Shown here piece after piece: positions 1 through 6,353 of a stretch of 6,416 nucleotides of DNA (positions are counted from its first letter, which is position 1; the number at the start of each line of letters is the position of its first letter). Source of the stretch: Tidjanibacter sp. (GTDB lineage Bacteria > Bacteroidota > Bacteroidia > Bacteroidales > Rikenellaceae); contig JAGBYS010000041.1 of assembly GCA_017628675.1 (NCBI GenBank), positions 1-6,416 on the forward strand. Direction: 5' to 3'. Under the pieces are notes generated by a model that did not search any database, was not told where the DNA came from, and was given only the letters and a program-made list of their open reading frames with translations. The position numbers and the translations under genes were made by a program.

Positions 1-1671
1 ACAATCTTTCGACTCTTGCTCTCCGAAATACTCCTGTATGTAGCGGCTGCGACACCCCTCCTCCATCAGGGCGTAGTTCATCATCGCCTCCATACGCTCC
101 TCGGCCGAGGCCCTGCGATGGATGTAACTGTCGGGGGCGATGTACAAATCACGCTTTGGCACACGGTCACAAAGCAGCGTGAGGATGGGCGAATAGCTGC
201 TTGGCACATAGCGAATTATGTGCTGACGCCAGAGGTGTTTCAACTCCTCGCGCACCTGCTCCACGGTGTAGCCACTATGGAGCGCAATCTCCTGAACATC
301 AATGGGTCTAAACTCCGTAAAGACACCCTCATAAAGCCTCATCACGGCCAACAACACACCCTCCATCTCGCCTCGGCGTATGCGGTAGTCATAGAGCTCC
401 TCGCGGCTGACGCAGAACATCAGTCGGGCACTATTCTCTCTCTCCTCCGAGAGGGTCATATAGCCATTCTGGGCCAATATTTTTATGCTGTTTTTGACCT
501 GCTCGACGGTGAGGTGTTCGGCTGAGGCGAACTCATAGATGTTGAACTCTCGGCCCACTCCACCGCCCTCGCCATATGCAATCATCATTCGGGCGCAAAC
601 CGTATCGTAGATTCTCTTTATCAACTCCAAGGGTGGGAAATCGCCCTCCACACGGCGTGTGGCATAACTCTCCTCGTCGCCCTCAATAAGTAGCACGGCA
701 AAACTGCGGAGTCCATCCCTGCCTGCTCTGCCCGCCTCCTGGTAGTATGCCTCCAGCGAGGTGCACATATCGTAGTGTATGACGGCCCTCACATCCCTCT
801 TGTCGATGCCCATACCGAAGGCGTTGGTTGCCACCATCACCCTCTTCTCGCCCCTCTGCCACTCATCCTGTCGGAGCGCCCTCTCCTCGTGGGGCAGACC
901 TGCGTGGTAGAACTGAGCCGAGAAGCCCTGCTCGGTGAGCCATTCGCACACCTTGGCACTTCTTTCCCTTGAGCGCACATAGACAATGGCTGGGCCATCG
1001 ACATTGGAGAGCACACGCGAGAGTTGCTCGTTTTTATCGTCGCACCTGCGCACCACAAACGACACATTGGGTCTTGCGTAACTGCTACGCATCACCCTGC
1101 CCTCCTTGAACTCCAGCACCTTCATCACATCCCTTGCCACACGGTCGGTGGCGGAGGCCGTGAGGGCCAGAATGGGGACATCGGGCAACATTCTCCTCAG
1201 GCGGTTAATCTCCAGATAGCTGGGGCGGAAGTCATATCCCCACTGCGAAATACAATGTGCCTCGTCGACAGCAATGAGGCTCACATTCATCTTCCTCACA
1301 CGAGCCTGGAATATCTCGCTACCGATTCGCTCGGGGGCAATGTAGAGGAACTTCACATCGCCATATACACAGTTATCCAGGGCAATATCTATGCTGCGGT
1401 GGGTCATACCTCCGTGCAGCGCAACGGCACTAATGCCACGACGGTGGAGGTTATCCACCTGGTCTTTCATAAGAGCCACCAGCGGCGTGACGACAATGCA
1501 GATTCCCAGGCGGGCCATTGTGGGCACCTGGTAGATGAGCGACTTACCCGCACCGGTGGGCATCAGAGCAAGCGTATCCTTGCCCTCCAACACCCTCTCG
1601 ATGACCTCACGCTGCCCCGGGCGGAAGGAGTCATACCCCCACCACTTATGCAACACATCAAGTATATTCAC
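1..1671 (-). CDS. recQ: RecQ-family ATP-dependent DNA helicase (3' end cut off by the window edge)
   Basis: A 3'-5' superfamily 2 DNA helicase of the RecQ family, which unwinds branched DNA in recombination and repair. The frame is open from about 1735 to base 1 with no stop; 557 codons are visible from the chosen start. Motifs in order: FRPGQ (16-20, motif 0), Walker A MPTGAGKS (37-44; the usual GGGKS reads GAGKS), DEAH (136-139) followed by the RecQ aromatic loop CISQWGYDFRP (140-150), TASAT (171-175, motif III), ATNAFGMGIDK (281-291, motif V) and QEAGRAGRDG (311-320, motif VI). A winged-helix-like region follows. The end CRSRYIQEYFGEQESKDC begins the cysteine cluster seen in Bacteroidetes RecQ (C540, C557); further cysteines would lie outside the window. 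There is no in-frame ATG near the start. GTG at 1671 places the protein 9 residues before the WWGY motif, as in relatives; GTG at 1683 or 1686 is possible. It lies 52 bases downstream of pdxB and is probably cotranscribed. The family is certain, the start is not. Confidence 0.93.
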   Translation of the reverse strand, partial: MNILDVLHKWWGYDSFRPGQREVIERVLEGKDTLALMPTGAGKSLIYQVPTMARLGICIVVTPLVALMKDQVDNLHRRGISAVALHGGMTHRSIDIALDNCVYGDVKFLYIAPERIGSEIFQARVRKMNVSLIAVDEAHCISQWGYDFRPSYLEINRLRRMLPDVPILALTASATDRVARDVMKVLEFKEGRVMRSSYARPNVSFVVRRCDDKNEQLSRVLSNVDGPAIVYVRSRERSAKVCEWLTEQGFSAQFYHAGLPHEERALRQDEWQRGEKRVMVATNAFGMGIDKRDVRAVIHYDMCTSLEAYYQEAGRAGRDGLRSFAVLLIEGDEESYATRRVEGDFPPLELIKRIYDTVCARMMIAYGEGGGVGREFNIYEFASAEHLTVEQVKNSIKILAQNGYMTLSEERENSARLMFCVSREELYDYRIRRGEMEGVLLAVMRLYEGVFTEFRPIDVQEIALHSGYTVEQVREELKHLWRQHIIRYVPSSYSPILTLLCDRVPKRDLYIAPDSYIHRRASAEERMEAMMNYALMEEGCRSRYIQEYFGEQESKDC

Positions 1672-1697
1672 CTCTGCTTCCACCACAGCCTCTCTAT

Positions 1698-1724
1698 CTA
1701 TTTTATACCAAATTCGGTTATCAT
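1698..1724 (-). other. Overlapping 8-codon ATG frame at the pdxB-recQ junction
   Basis: The pdxB stop and an ATG share one base (TAATG; stop 1726-1724, ATG 1724-1722). An AGGAG sequence lies about 9 bases upstream, inside the last pdxB codons. This is the best ribosome site seen in the window, yet the frame closes after 8 codons at a TAG (1700-1698). The recQ frame is one base off. If the A4 run just before the TAG (about 1701-1704) had five A residues, the ATG would read straight into recQ. It could be a coupling peptide, a frameshift start, a mutated original start or a sequencing error. I cannot tell which. Confidence 0.4.
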
Positions 1725-2758
1725 TAGAAAAACTCCTCCCTCAGGGGGTAGGTGTTGCGACGCCTCTCGAAATCCTCGGGCTCGCGTTTCATCCTCCGAC
1801 TCTCCTCCTCGAGGTGGCAGTAGCCGTCTATCCCCCGACACATCTGCTCCCAGGAGATTGGGCGAGGCTCACTCGGCCTCACACCCTCGGGATACCACCC
1901 CTTGAGGGGCTCAATGCCGAGCCTCTCGGCAAGTGCCTCAATCACTATAGCCGAGGCGTTGGCCTTGCCCTGCACCGAGTAGCCAGCAATGTGGGGCGTG
2001 GATATCTCCGCAACCTCGAGCAATTCACGACTAATGGCGTCGGGCTCACCCTCCCACACATCGATGCAGAGGGTCAGTCGGTCGCTATTGTTCAGAAGGG
2101 CCTTCGTGTCGGCCACCTCTCCGCGCGAGGCGTTGAGCAGCGTGGCCCCATCCTTCATCAGAGCCAACGAGTCGTCATTTATAAGGTGGTATGTGGGATT
2201 ATCTCCGCCACGCAACAGGGGCGTATGGAGCGTCACGATGTCGCTCTCGCTTAGCAGTTGTTCCAGAGGCACATAGCCATCCTCCGCCGTGAGTCCCTCG
2301 CTCTTCTCCCTTGGGGGGTCGCTACAGAGAACACGGAAGCCCCAACTCTGGGCATACTGCCTTACGAGTGAGCCCACATTGCCCACACCAACCACACCCA
2401 GCGTCATCTGCTCGGGCCTCCAGCCCTGCTTGTCGGCAAGGTGGGCCAGCACAGCCGACACCCACTGCAACACCGCCCTGCGATTACATCCCGCAGCACT
2501 CCTGAAACTTATGCCACGCGAGGCGAGATAGGGTTGGTCTATGTGGTCATAGCCGATGGTGGCCGTGCCCACAAATTTCATCTTCTGGGCGCCCGCAAGC
2601 AGCGCCGCATCACAACGGGTACGGGTGCGGACAATGAGTCCGTCGGCATCAGCCACATTCTCGGGGGTGAGGGTGCGACCATCGACACTCACAGCCTCTG
2701 CATAGGGCGCAAGCGTTTCGACGGCGTAGGGAACAAATTGATCGATGAGTATCTTCAT
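1724..2758 (-). CDS. pdxB: Erythronate-4-phosphate dehydrogenase (PdxB)
   Basis: NAD-dependent oxidation of 4-phosphoerythronate to 2-oxo-3-hydroxy-4-phosphobutanoate, the second step of the DXP-dependent (E. coli type) route to pyridoxal 5'-phosphate; cytosolic. The 344-residue protein matches E. coli PdxB from the first residues (MKILIDQ against MKILVDE), which fixes the start. It has KFVGTATIGYDHID (61-74), GCN (90-92), the Rossmann loop GVGNVG (124-129), CSDPPR (145-150), and the D-2-hydroxyacid dehydrogenase catalytic residues R212 (NASRGEV), E238 (DVWEGEP) and H256 (STPHIAGY). The tail (about 300-344, ending FERRRNTYPLREEFF) looks like the PdxB dimerisation domain. It stops about 34 residues before the E. 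coli protein (378) would, which I believe is normal for Bacteroidetes. It is the first gene of a leftward unit with recQ and diverges from the DHODH-like gene. Its -7 element sits directly before the ATG. Confidence 0.95.
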   Translation of the reverse strand: MKILIDQFVPYAVETLAPYAEAVSVDGRTLTPENVADADGLIVRTRTRCDAALLAGAQKMKFVGTATIGYDHIDQPYLASRGISFRSAAGCNRRAVLQWVSAVLAHLADKQGWRPEQMTLGVVGVGNVGSLVRQYAQSWGFRVLCSDPPREKSEGLTAEDGYVPLEQLLSESDIVTLHTPLLRGGDNPTYHLINDDSLALMKDGATLLNASRGEVADTKALLNNSDRLTLCIDVWEGEPDAISRELLEVAEISTPHIAGYSVQGKANASAIVIEALAERLGIEPLKGWYPEGVRPSEPRPISWEQMCRGIDGYCHLEEESRRMKREPEDFERRRNTYPLREEFF

Positions 2759-2764
2759 AATTTA

Positions 2765-2772
2765 CAAAGGTA
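2765..2772 (-). promoter_or_regulatory. Candidate -7 promoter element of pdxB (TACCTTTG)
   Basis: Read on the minus strand this is TACCTTTG, a full match to the Bacteroidetes -7 consensus TAnnTTTG. It ends only 6 bases before the pdxB ATG, so transcription would begin at or within a few bases of the start codon, giving a leaderless or almost leaderless mRNA. I see no convincing -33 TTTG at the usual 19-21 base spacing; a TTTG lies only 10 bases upstream. Confidence 0.6.
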
Positions 2773-2856
2773 CGAATTTATCCAAAGATTTCCACCCTCC
2801 AGGCGGGCTTTTCGTGGAAAATATTTTGCCCCTGCACAATCTTCCAAATGTTTTGC

Positions 2857-2864
2857 TACCTTTG
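2857..2864 (+). promoter_or_regulatory. Candidate -7 promoter element of the DHODH-cinA unit (TACCTTTG)
   Basis: TACCTTTG is an exact match to the Bacteroidetes -7 consensus TAnnTTTG and is the same box, in mirror image, as the pdxB element. Transcription should begin near 2868-2872, giving a leader of roughly 62-66 bases before the ATG at 2934. No clear -33 TTTG is present at the standard distance; the nearest, at 2825-2828, is 28 bases upstream. Confidence 0.6.
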
Positions 2865-2869
2865 TAGTC

Positions 2870-2886
2870 CTTTCGCTAGACGAAAG
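2870..2886 (+). promoter_or_regulatory. Hairpin at the predicted 5' end of the DHODH-cinA mRNA
   Basis: CTTTCG (2870-2875) and CGAAAG (2881-2886) pair perfectly around a 5-base loop, CTAGA. The hairpin begins within a few bases of the transcription start predicted from the -7 element, so the mRNA would start with this stem-loop. It could protect the 5' end or be a protein-binding site. With a 6-base-pair stem, chance is also possible. It lies about 47 bases upstream of the ATG, so it does not cover the ribosome site. Confidence 0.4.
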
Positions 2887-2933
2887 CACCGCAAGAAAAC
2901 ACCATAATTCACAACAGCACGAAAAAAAGAGAG

Positions 2934-4013
2934 ATGTCGTTCTACAAAAGTTTCGTTCGTCCGATACTGTTTTTGTTCCCCATCGAGAGGGTCCACAACT
3001 TTATGCTCGCCGCACTCCGCGTTGTGGGCGACACCATTGTGGGCGAATGGCTACTCGGCAAGATATACACCTTCCGCCACCCTTCGCTCGAGCGTGAGGT
3101 CTTCGGTGTGAGGTTTCGCAACCCGATTGGTGCAGCCGCAGGACTCGACCGCGACGCTCGCCTCTACCGCCAATTCGGAGCACTCGGCTTTGGCTTTGTG
3201 GAGATAGGCTCCATCACCCCCAAGCCCCAGCAGGGCAACATCCGCCCACGACTCTTCCGCGTCCCCGGCAAGAGGGCCCTCATCCACCATATGGGCGAGC
3301 CCAACTGCGGCATCGAAAGGGCCATTGAGCACATACGCCGTCGTGCCCACGGGCGCAAAGTGGTCGTTGGCGCCAACATCGCACCCAACGAACACTTCCT
3401 GCAGGAGAACACCACCAAGGAGTATCTGCGCACCTTCCGCAACCTGTATCAGTATGTGGAGTATTTCACCGTGAATGTCAACGCCCTGATGCCCCAGAGC
3501 GACCACTACACCGAGGAGCACCGAGCCACCATCGAAACAATGCTCGAGGCACTCTTCGACTTCAGGCGTGGACAGAACGACTACCGCCCCATACTGCTCA
3601 AAATATCGCCCGACTGGAGCACCCGACAGATTGACGATATGGTGGGCATTCTCATTGACACCCCTCTGGATGGTCTGGTAGTCAGCGACTCCTCGGCCAC
3701 TCCGGGTAACATCCTCACCCCCAAGCAGCAAAGCCGTATGTCGGGCGGCGTTCTTTCGGGCGCGCCACTGCTCGAGAGGACCATTGAGCTTGTGAGGTAT
3801 GTGTGCAGCAAGATGGACTACAGCTACCCCGTAATCGGTGTGGGTGGCGTTATGAGCACCCAGGACGCACAGCGACTGCTGGATGCGGGCGCAAGCCTTG
3901 TGCAATGTTTCTCGGCGATGGTCTATGAGGGCCCCGCCTTCCCCGGTAGGGTTTGTCGCCAGTTGGCCGCACCCGCCATCGCACAAGAGAGAGCGCAAAA
4001 AAGAGCAAAGTAG
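2934..4013 (+). CDS. pyrD: Class 2 (quinone-type) dihydroorotate dehydrogenase homologue with an altered orotate site
   Basis: A 359-residue FMN barrel protein of the PyrD class 2 family, which in true members oxidises dihydroorotate to orotate at the membrane and passes electrons to quinone. Residues 1-45 (MSFYKSFVRPILFLFPIERVH...) match the family's membrane-associated helices that form the quinone tunnel, and fix the start. Then come NPIGAAAGLDRD (63-74), EIGSITPKPQQGN (90-102), RLFR (106-109), LLKISPDWS (221-229), LSGAPL (274-279), IGVGGV (301-306) and AGASLVQCFSAM (318-329), the flavin-binding motifs. However, the segment that reads NVSSPNTP in normal relatives reads NVNALMPQ (181-188), so the catalytic serine is Ala184. 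MGFNN reads MGEPN (120-124), TNTT reads SDSS (251-254) and LDKD reads LDRD. FMN binding seems kept and dihydroorotate turnover doubtful. It may be a paralogue with another substrate. It is first in a unit with cinA, 27 bases away. Confidence 0.85.
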   Translation: MSFYKSFVRPILFLFPIERVHNFMLAALRVVGDTIVGEWLLGKIYTFRHPSLEREVFGVRFRNPIGAAAGLDRDARLYRQFGALGFGFVEIGSITPKPQQGNIRPRLFRVPGKRALIHHMGEPNCGIERAIEHIRRRAHGRKVVVGANIAPNEHFLQENTTKEYLRTFRNLYQYVEYFTVNVNALMPQSDHYTEEHRATIETMLEALFDFRRGQNDYRPILLKISPDWSTRQIDDMVGILIDTPLDGLVVSDSSATPGNILTPKQQSRMSGGVLSGAPLLERTIELVRYVCSKMDYSYPVIGVGGVMSTQDAQRLLDAGASLVQCFSAMVYEGPAFPGRVCRQLAAPAIAQERAQKRAK

Positions 4014-4040
4014 CCAGATAAAAATAACAATCATACACAG

Positions 4041-5282
4041 ATGAAAGCAGACATCCTGACCATTGGCGATGAGATTCTCATCGGCCAGATTGTGGATACC
4101 AACTCGGCGTGGATAGCCGCACGCCTCGGTGAGATTGGCCTCTCGGTAAGGCGCAAATACTCCATTGGCGACAATCGCCAGGAGATCATCAGCGCCGTCA
4201 AAGAGTCGCTCGCCAAGAGCGAGGTCACCATCATTACCGGTGGCCTGGGCCCCACCAAAGACGACATCACAAAGCGAGTGCTGGCCGAGATTTTCGACTC
4301 CAAGTTGGTGCTCCATCAGCCGACCTACGAGAGGGTCGAGAGGATGATGAAGGCACGCGGCATTGACTTCAACGAACTCAATCAGAGCCAGGCACTTGTG
4401 CCAGAGTGCTGCACCGTTCTCGACAACCACAAAGGCACCGCTCCGGGTATGTGGTTTGAGCAGGATGGCAGGGTTGTCATCGCCCTTCCAGGCGTACCCT
4501 TCGAGATGGAAGCACTTATGGCGGAGAGTGTGCTGCTCAAGATTAAAGAACACTTTGCGCTTTCGGCCGTAGTTCACAAGACGGCCATCACTTTCGGTAT
4601 GGCAGAGAGTATGCTTGCCAAGATGATTGCACCCTGGGAGGATGCACTTCCCTCCCACCTCCACCTTGCCTACCTCCCCTCCCCCTCGCAACTGCGCCTA
4701 AGGCTCTCGGCCTACGATATGGACCAGGAGGTTGCCACGCGCGACATCGACGAGGCCTTTCAAAAACTCCTCCCCATTCTGGGAGATTTGTTCGTTGGTT
4801 GGGGTGACACCACGGTGCAGAGTGCCGTTGCAGAAATTCTGCTGAGCAGGGGCGAAACACTCTCGGCAGCAGAGAGTTGCACGGGCGGTGCACTGAGCGC
4901 CAAGTTCACCGCAATGAGCGGTGCTTCGGAGTACTTCTGGGGCGGCGTGGTGAGCTATGACAATAGCGTCAAGGAGAACCTTCTGGATGTGAGCCGCGAG
5001 AATCTGGAGCAGTATGGAGCCGTAAGCGAGCAGGTTGCCCGCCAGATGGCCGAGGGCGTACGACGCGCCTGTGGCACGACCTACGGCGTTTCGACCACGG
5101 GCATTGCAGGCCCCACGGGTGGCACCCCCGACAAGCCCGTAGGCACGGTGTGGATGGCCGTAGCGGGCCCCAATGGCACCACCGCCAAGGTCGTTAAGCA
5201 CGGCAAACTGCGTGCCCAGAACATCGAACGAGCCGCCTCGGCCGCAATCAATATGCTACGCCTTGAGTTGCTGAAAGCCTAA
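4041..5282 (+). CDS. cinA: CinA-family nicotinamide-nucleotide amidohydrolase
   Basis: A two-domain CinA protein of 413 residues, the usual length. The N-terminal COG1058 domain (about 1-170) resembles MoaB/MogA molybdopterin-binding proteins and in some members is an ADP-ribose pyrophosphatase. It shows ILTIGDEILIGQIVDTNS (5-22), GGLGPTKDD (67-75) and ALPGVPFEM (148-156). The C-terminal PncC domain (about 257-413) deamidates nicotinamide mononucleotide to nicotinate mononucleotide in NAD salvage. It shows SAAESCTGG (275-283, with the active-site serine), GGVVSYDNSVKENLL (301-315) and GIAGPTGGTPDKPVGTVW (354-371). All core motifs are intact, so both domains are probably active. The start is set by the family's MKADILTIGDE beginning. 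There is no Shine-Dalgarno sequence; the upstream bases are A-rich. It is second in the unit after the DHODH homologue and is followed 1 base later by a terminator. The historic competence/damage-inducible name says little about its role here. Confidence 0.95.
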   Translation: MKADILTIGDEILIGQIVDTNSAWIAARLGEIGLSVRRKYSIGDNRQEIISAVKESLAKSEVTIITGGLGPTKDDITKRVLAEIFDSKLVLHQPTYERVERMMKARGIDFNELNQSQALVPECCTVLDNHKGTAPGMWFEQDGRVVIALPGVPFEMEALMAESVLLKIKEHFALSAVVHKTAITFGMAESMLAKMIAPWEDALPSHLHLAYLPSPSQLRLRLSAYDMDQEVATRDIDEAFQKLLPILGDLFVGWGDTTVQSAVAEILLSRGETLSAAESCTGGALSAKFTAMSGASEYFWGGVVSYDNSVKENLLDVSRENLEQYGAVSEQVARQMAEGVRRACGTTYGVSTTGIAGPTGGTPDKPVGTVWMAVAGPNGTTAKVVKHGKLRAQNIERAASAAINMLRLELLKA

Positions 5283-5283
5283 C

Positions 5284-5315
5284 AAAAAACCTCGCAAAAT
5301 TTTGCGAGGTTTTTT
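5284..5315. terminator. Intrinsic terminator, bidirectional, after cinA
   Basis: A perfect 32-base palindrome begins 1 base after the cinA stop. Each arm has six A (or T), the core CCTCGC/GCGAGG, and four A/T at the centre. The GC stem followed by TTTTTT makes a classic rho-independent terminator for cinA. The reverse strand reads the same, so it can also end transcription from the araC gene, whose stop lies about 94 bases away. Confidence 0.9.
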
Positions 5316-5358
5316 ATTGGGGGATGGACAGTACAGCAAAGGATGGGAGATATGGGAC

Positions 5359-5376
5359 TTTTGGCCCTTTTAGCCC
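5359..5376. repeat. Two tandem 9-base units TTTTRGCCC
   Basis: TTTTGGCCC (5359-5367) is followed directly by TTTTAGCCC (5368-5376) and then TTTTT, which runs into the heptamer repeat. It lies in the noncoding gap between the terminator and the araC stop. No function is evident; it looks like simple-sequence DNA made by slippage. Confidence 0.5.
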
Positions 5377-5378
5377 TT

Positions 5379-5413
5379 TTTCAACTTTCAACTTTCAAAT
5401 TTCAACTTTCAAC
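5379..5413. repeat. Five tandem heptamers (TTTCAAC)
   Basis: Units at 5379, 5386, 5393, 5400 and 5407. Four are exact TTTCAAC and the middle one is TTTCAAA. The array overlaps the 3' end of the araC-family gene on the minus strand: its stop codon (5411-5409) and the last Ser codon fall in the rightmost heptamer. Because the stop is in the first unit reached by the ribosome, changes in copy number would not alter the protein. Confidence 0.85.
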
Positions 5414-6287
5414 TTCTATTCTTACTCCTAAACTGCCTTGGAGTCATTCCCTCGTGGCGCTTGAAATACTGACCGAAGAAAGAGGGGTTGGGAAAGTTGA
5501 GCTCGGCGGAAATCTGCTGCACGGTCATATCCGAGGAGGTGAGCAGCAGACGAGCGTAGCGCATAACCGTACGATCAATCCACTCGATGGTCGTATGGCC
5601 CGAGGCCTTTCTCACCACAGTAGACAGATACTTCGCCGAAAGGCACAACTCATTGGCATAGAAGGCCATATCCCTATGCTCATAGGCGTGTGCTTCCACC
5701 AACTTGAGGAACTCCTGACAGATGACACTCTGGCGCGAGTAGTCCCCCTTGACCTCGCTCTGACGGTAGATGCGAGTGCGATAGAGAGCATAGACCTCAT
5801 AGCAGAGCACCGAGAGCAGATTACACGAAATCTCCTTTACAAAGGGGTGGTCGACATCCTCTCGACGGCGGTTTAGAACCTCGGCAATGTCCATCAGAGA
5901 ACTCATCTGCTCGTCGGTTATCTGAAGCACAGGATGGGCCGACACATAGAGATAGTTCTTCATAGCATTCGCCATATGGATACTCATCATAGACTCCGTG
6001 CTGGCGGCAATGGCATAGCCCAAAAAATCATCCGACGAATTGGTTGCCTGAATGAGCGTATTGGGAAGCAGCGTAACAAGACTTCCACGACTCACCTCAT
6101 AGGCCGTGTCGTTGATGACAAAGGTGCCACTACCCCTGAGGCACAAGCAGATAACTCCAACCCTCACGAGCCTGGGAGAGTGAATATCACCCTTTTCCAC
6201 ACGGGTGTTTCCGTCGAAAATGGCCGACTCAAAAAGGGAGTTTTCGAGCGACTCGGCCGACACCTCGGGTATTCTAAATTTCTTCAT
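5409..6287 (-). CDS. AraC-family transcriptional regulator
   Basis: A 292-residue regulator with an N-terminal cupin-like sensing domain and a C-terminal AraC/XylS DNA-binding domain; cytosolic. The cupin part (about 40-95) shows VICLCLRGSGTFVIND (45-60), then SRGSLVTLLPNT (66-77). A helical linker follows (about 125-185). The DNA-binding part has the first helix-turn-helix around 207-228 (MAFYANELCLSAKYLSTVVRK with its preceding Asp) and the second around 255-277 (TVQQISAELNFPNPSFFGQYFK), ending in the family signature GMTPRQFR (280-287). The start ATG at 6287 gives a full-length protein; no ribosome site is visible. It stands alone, convergent with cinA across a shared terminator. The ligand and target genes cannot be read from the sequence; any target would most likely be itself or a gene to the right of the window. 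The stop codon lies in a tandem repeat. Confidence 0.93.
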   Translation of the reverse strand: MKKFRIPEVSAESLENSLFESAIFDGNTRVEKGDIHSPRLVRVGVICLCLRGSGTFVINDTAYEVSRGSLVTLLPNTLIQATNSSDDFLGYAIAASTESMMSIHMANAMKNYLYVSAHPVLQITDEQMSSLMDIAEVLNRRREDVDHPFVKEISCNLLSVLCYEVYALYRTRIYRQSEVKGDYSRQSVICQEFLKLVEAHAYEHRDMAFYANELCLSAKYLSTVVRKASGHTTIEWIDRTVMRYARLLLTSSDMTVQQISAELNFPNPSFFGQYFKRHEGMTPRQFRSKNRS

Positions 6288-6308
6288 AGCGGTTCGATCA
6301 TTTATTCT

Positions 6309-6328
6309 TTGCCTCTGCGTGAGGGCAA
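6309..6328 (-). promoter_or_regulatory. Imperfect hairpin in the araC leader
   Basis: On the minus strand TTGCCCTC pairs with GAGGCAA around a 5-base loop (ACGCA), with one bulged C. It would lie in the 5' untranslated leader of the regulator mRNA, about 22 bases upstream of the ATG, if the promoter at 6346-6353 is real. The structure is weak and no function is known. Confidence 0.25.
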
Positions 6329-6345
6329 GTGTAACAAGTAATGTT

Positions 6346-6353
6346 CAAACCTA
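6346..6353 (-). promoter_or_regulatory. Candidate -7 promoter element of the araC-family gene (TAGGTTTG)
   Basis: Read on the minus strand this is TAGGTTTG, a match to TAnnTTTG, 58 bases upstream of the ATG. Transcription would begin near 6340, giving a leader of about 50 bases. No good -33 TTTG is seen at 19-21 bases, which may mean that an activator is needed or that the box is chance. Confidence 0.45.

Noticed and set aside
16..525. A 169-codon plus-strand open frame at the left edge
   Set aside because: It is antisense to the C-terminal part of recQ, whose minus-strand translation is clearly the conserved one.
1..1671. Possible frameshifted or degraded recQ, because only short open frames with both start and stop appear here
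   Set aside because: Reading the minus strand gives one uninterrupted frame with all helicase motifs in order. It only lacks a stop because the gene runs off the window, and lacks an ATG.
1024..1905. A 293-codon plus-strand open frame
   Set aside because: It is antisense to recQ and the 3' end of pdxB; the predicted protein has the composition of a shadow frame and no recognisable motif.
3051..4691. A 546-codon open frame on the minus strand, longer than any complete gene in the window
   Set aside because: It lies antisense to the DHODH homologue and cinA, which happen to be in the same frame, so one antisense frame stays open across both. Its translation is rich in His, Gly, Leu and Val with no domain motif, while the plus-strand genes have clear family motifs throughout.
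5343..5876. Plus-strand open frame beginning in the repeat patch
   Set aside because: Its start lies in simple-repeat DNA and the rest is antisense to the helix-turn-helix region of the AraC-family gene.
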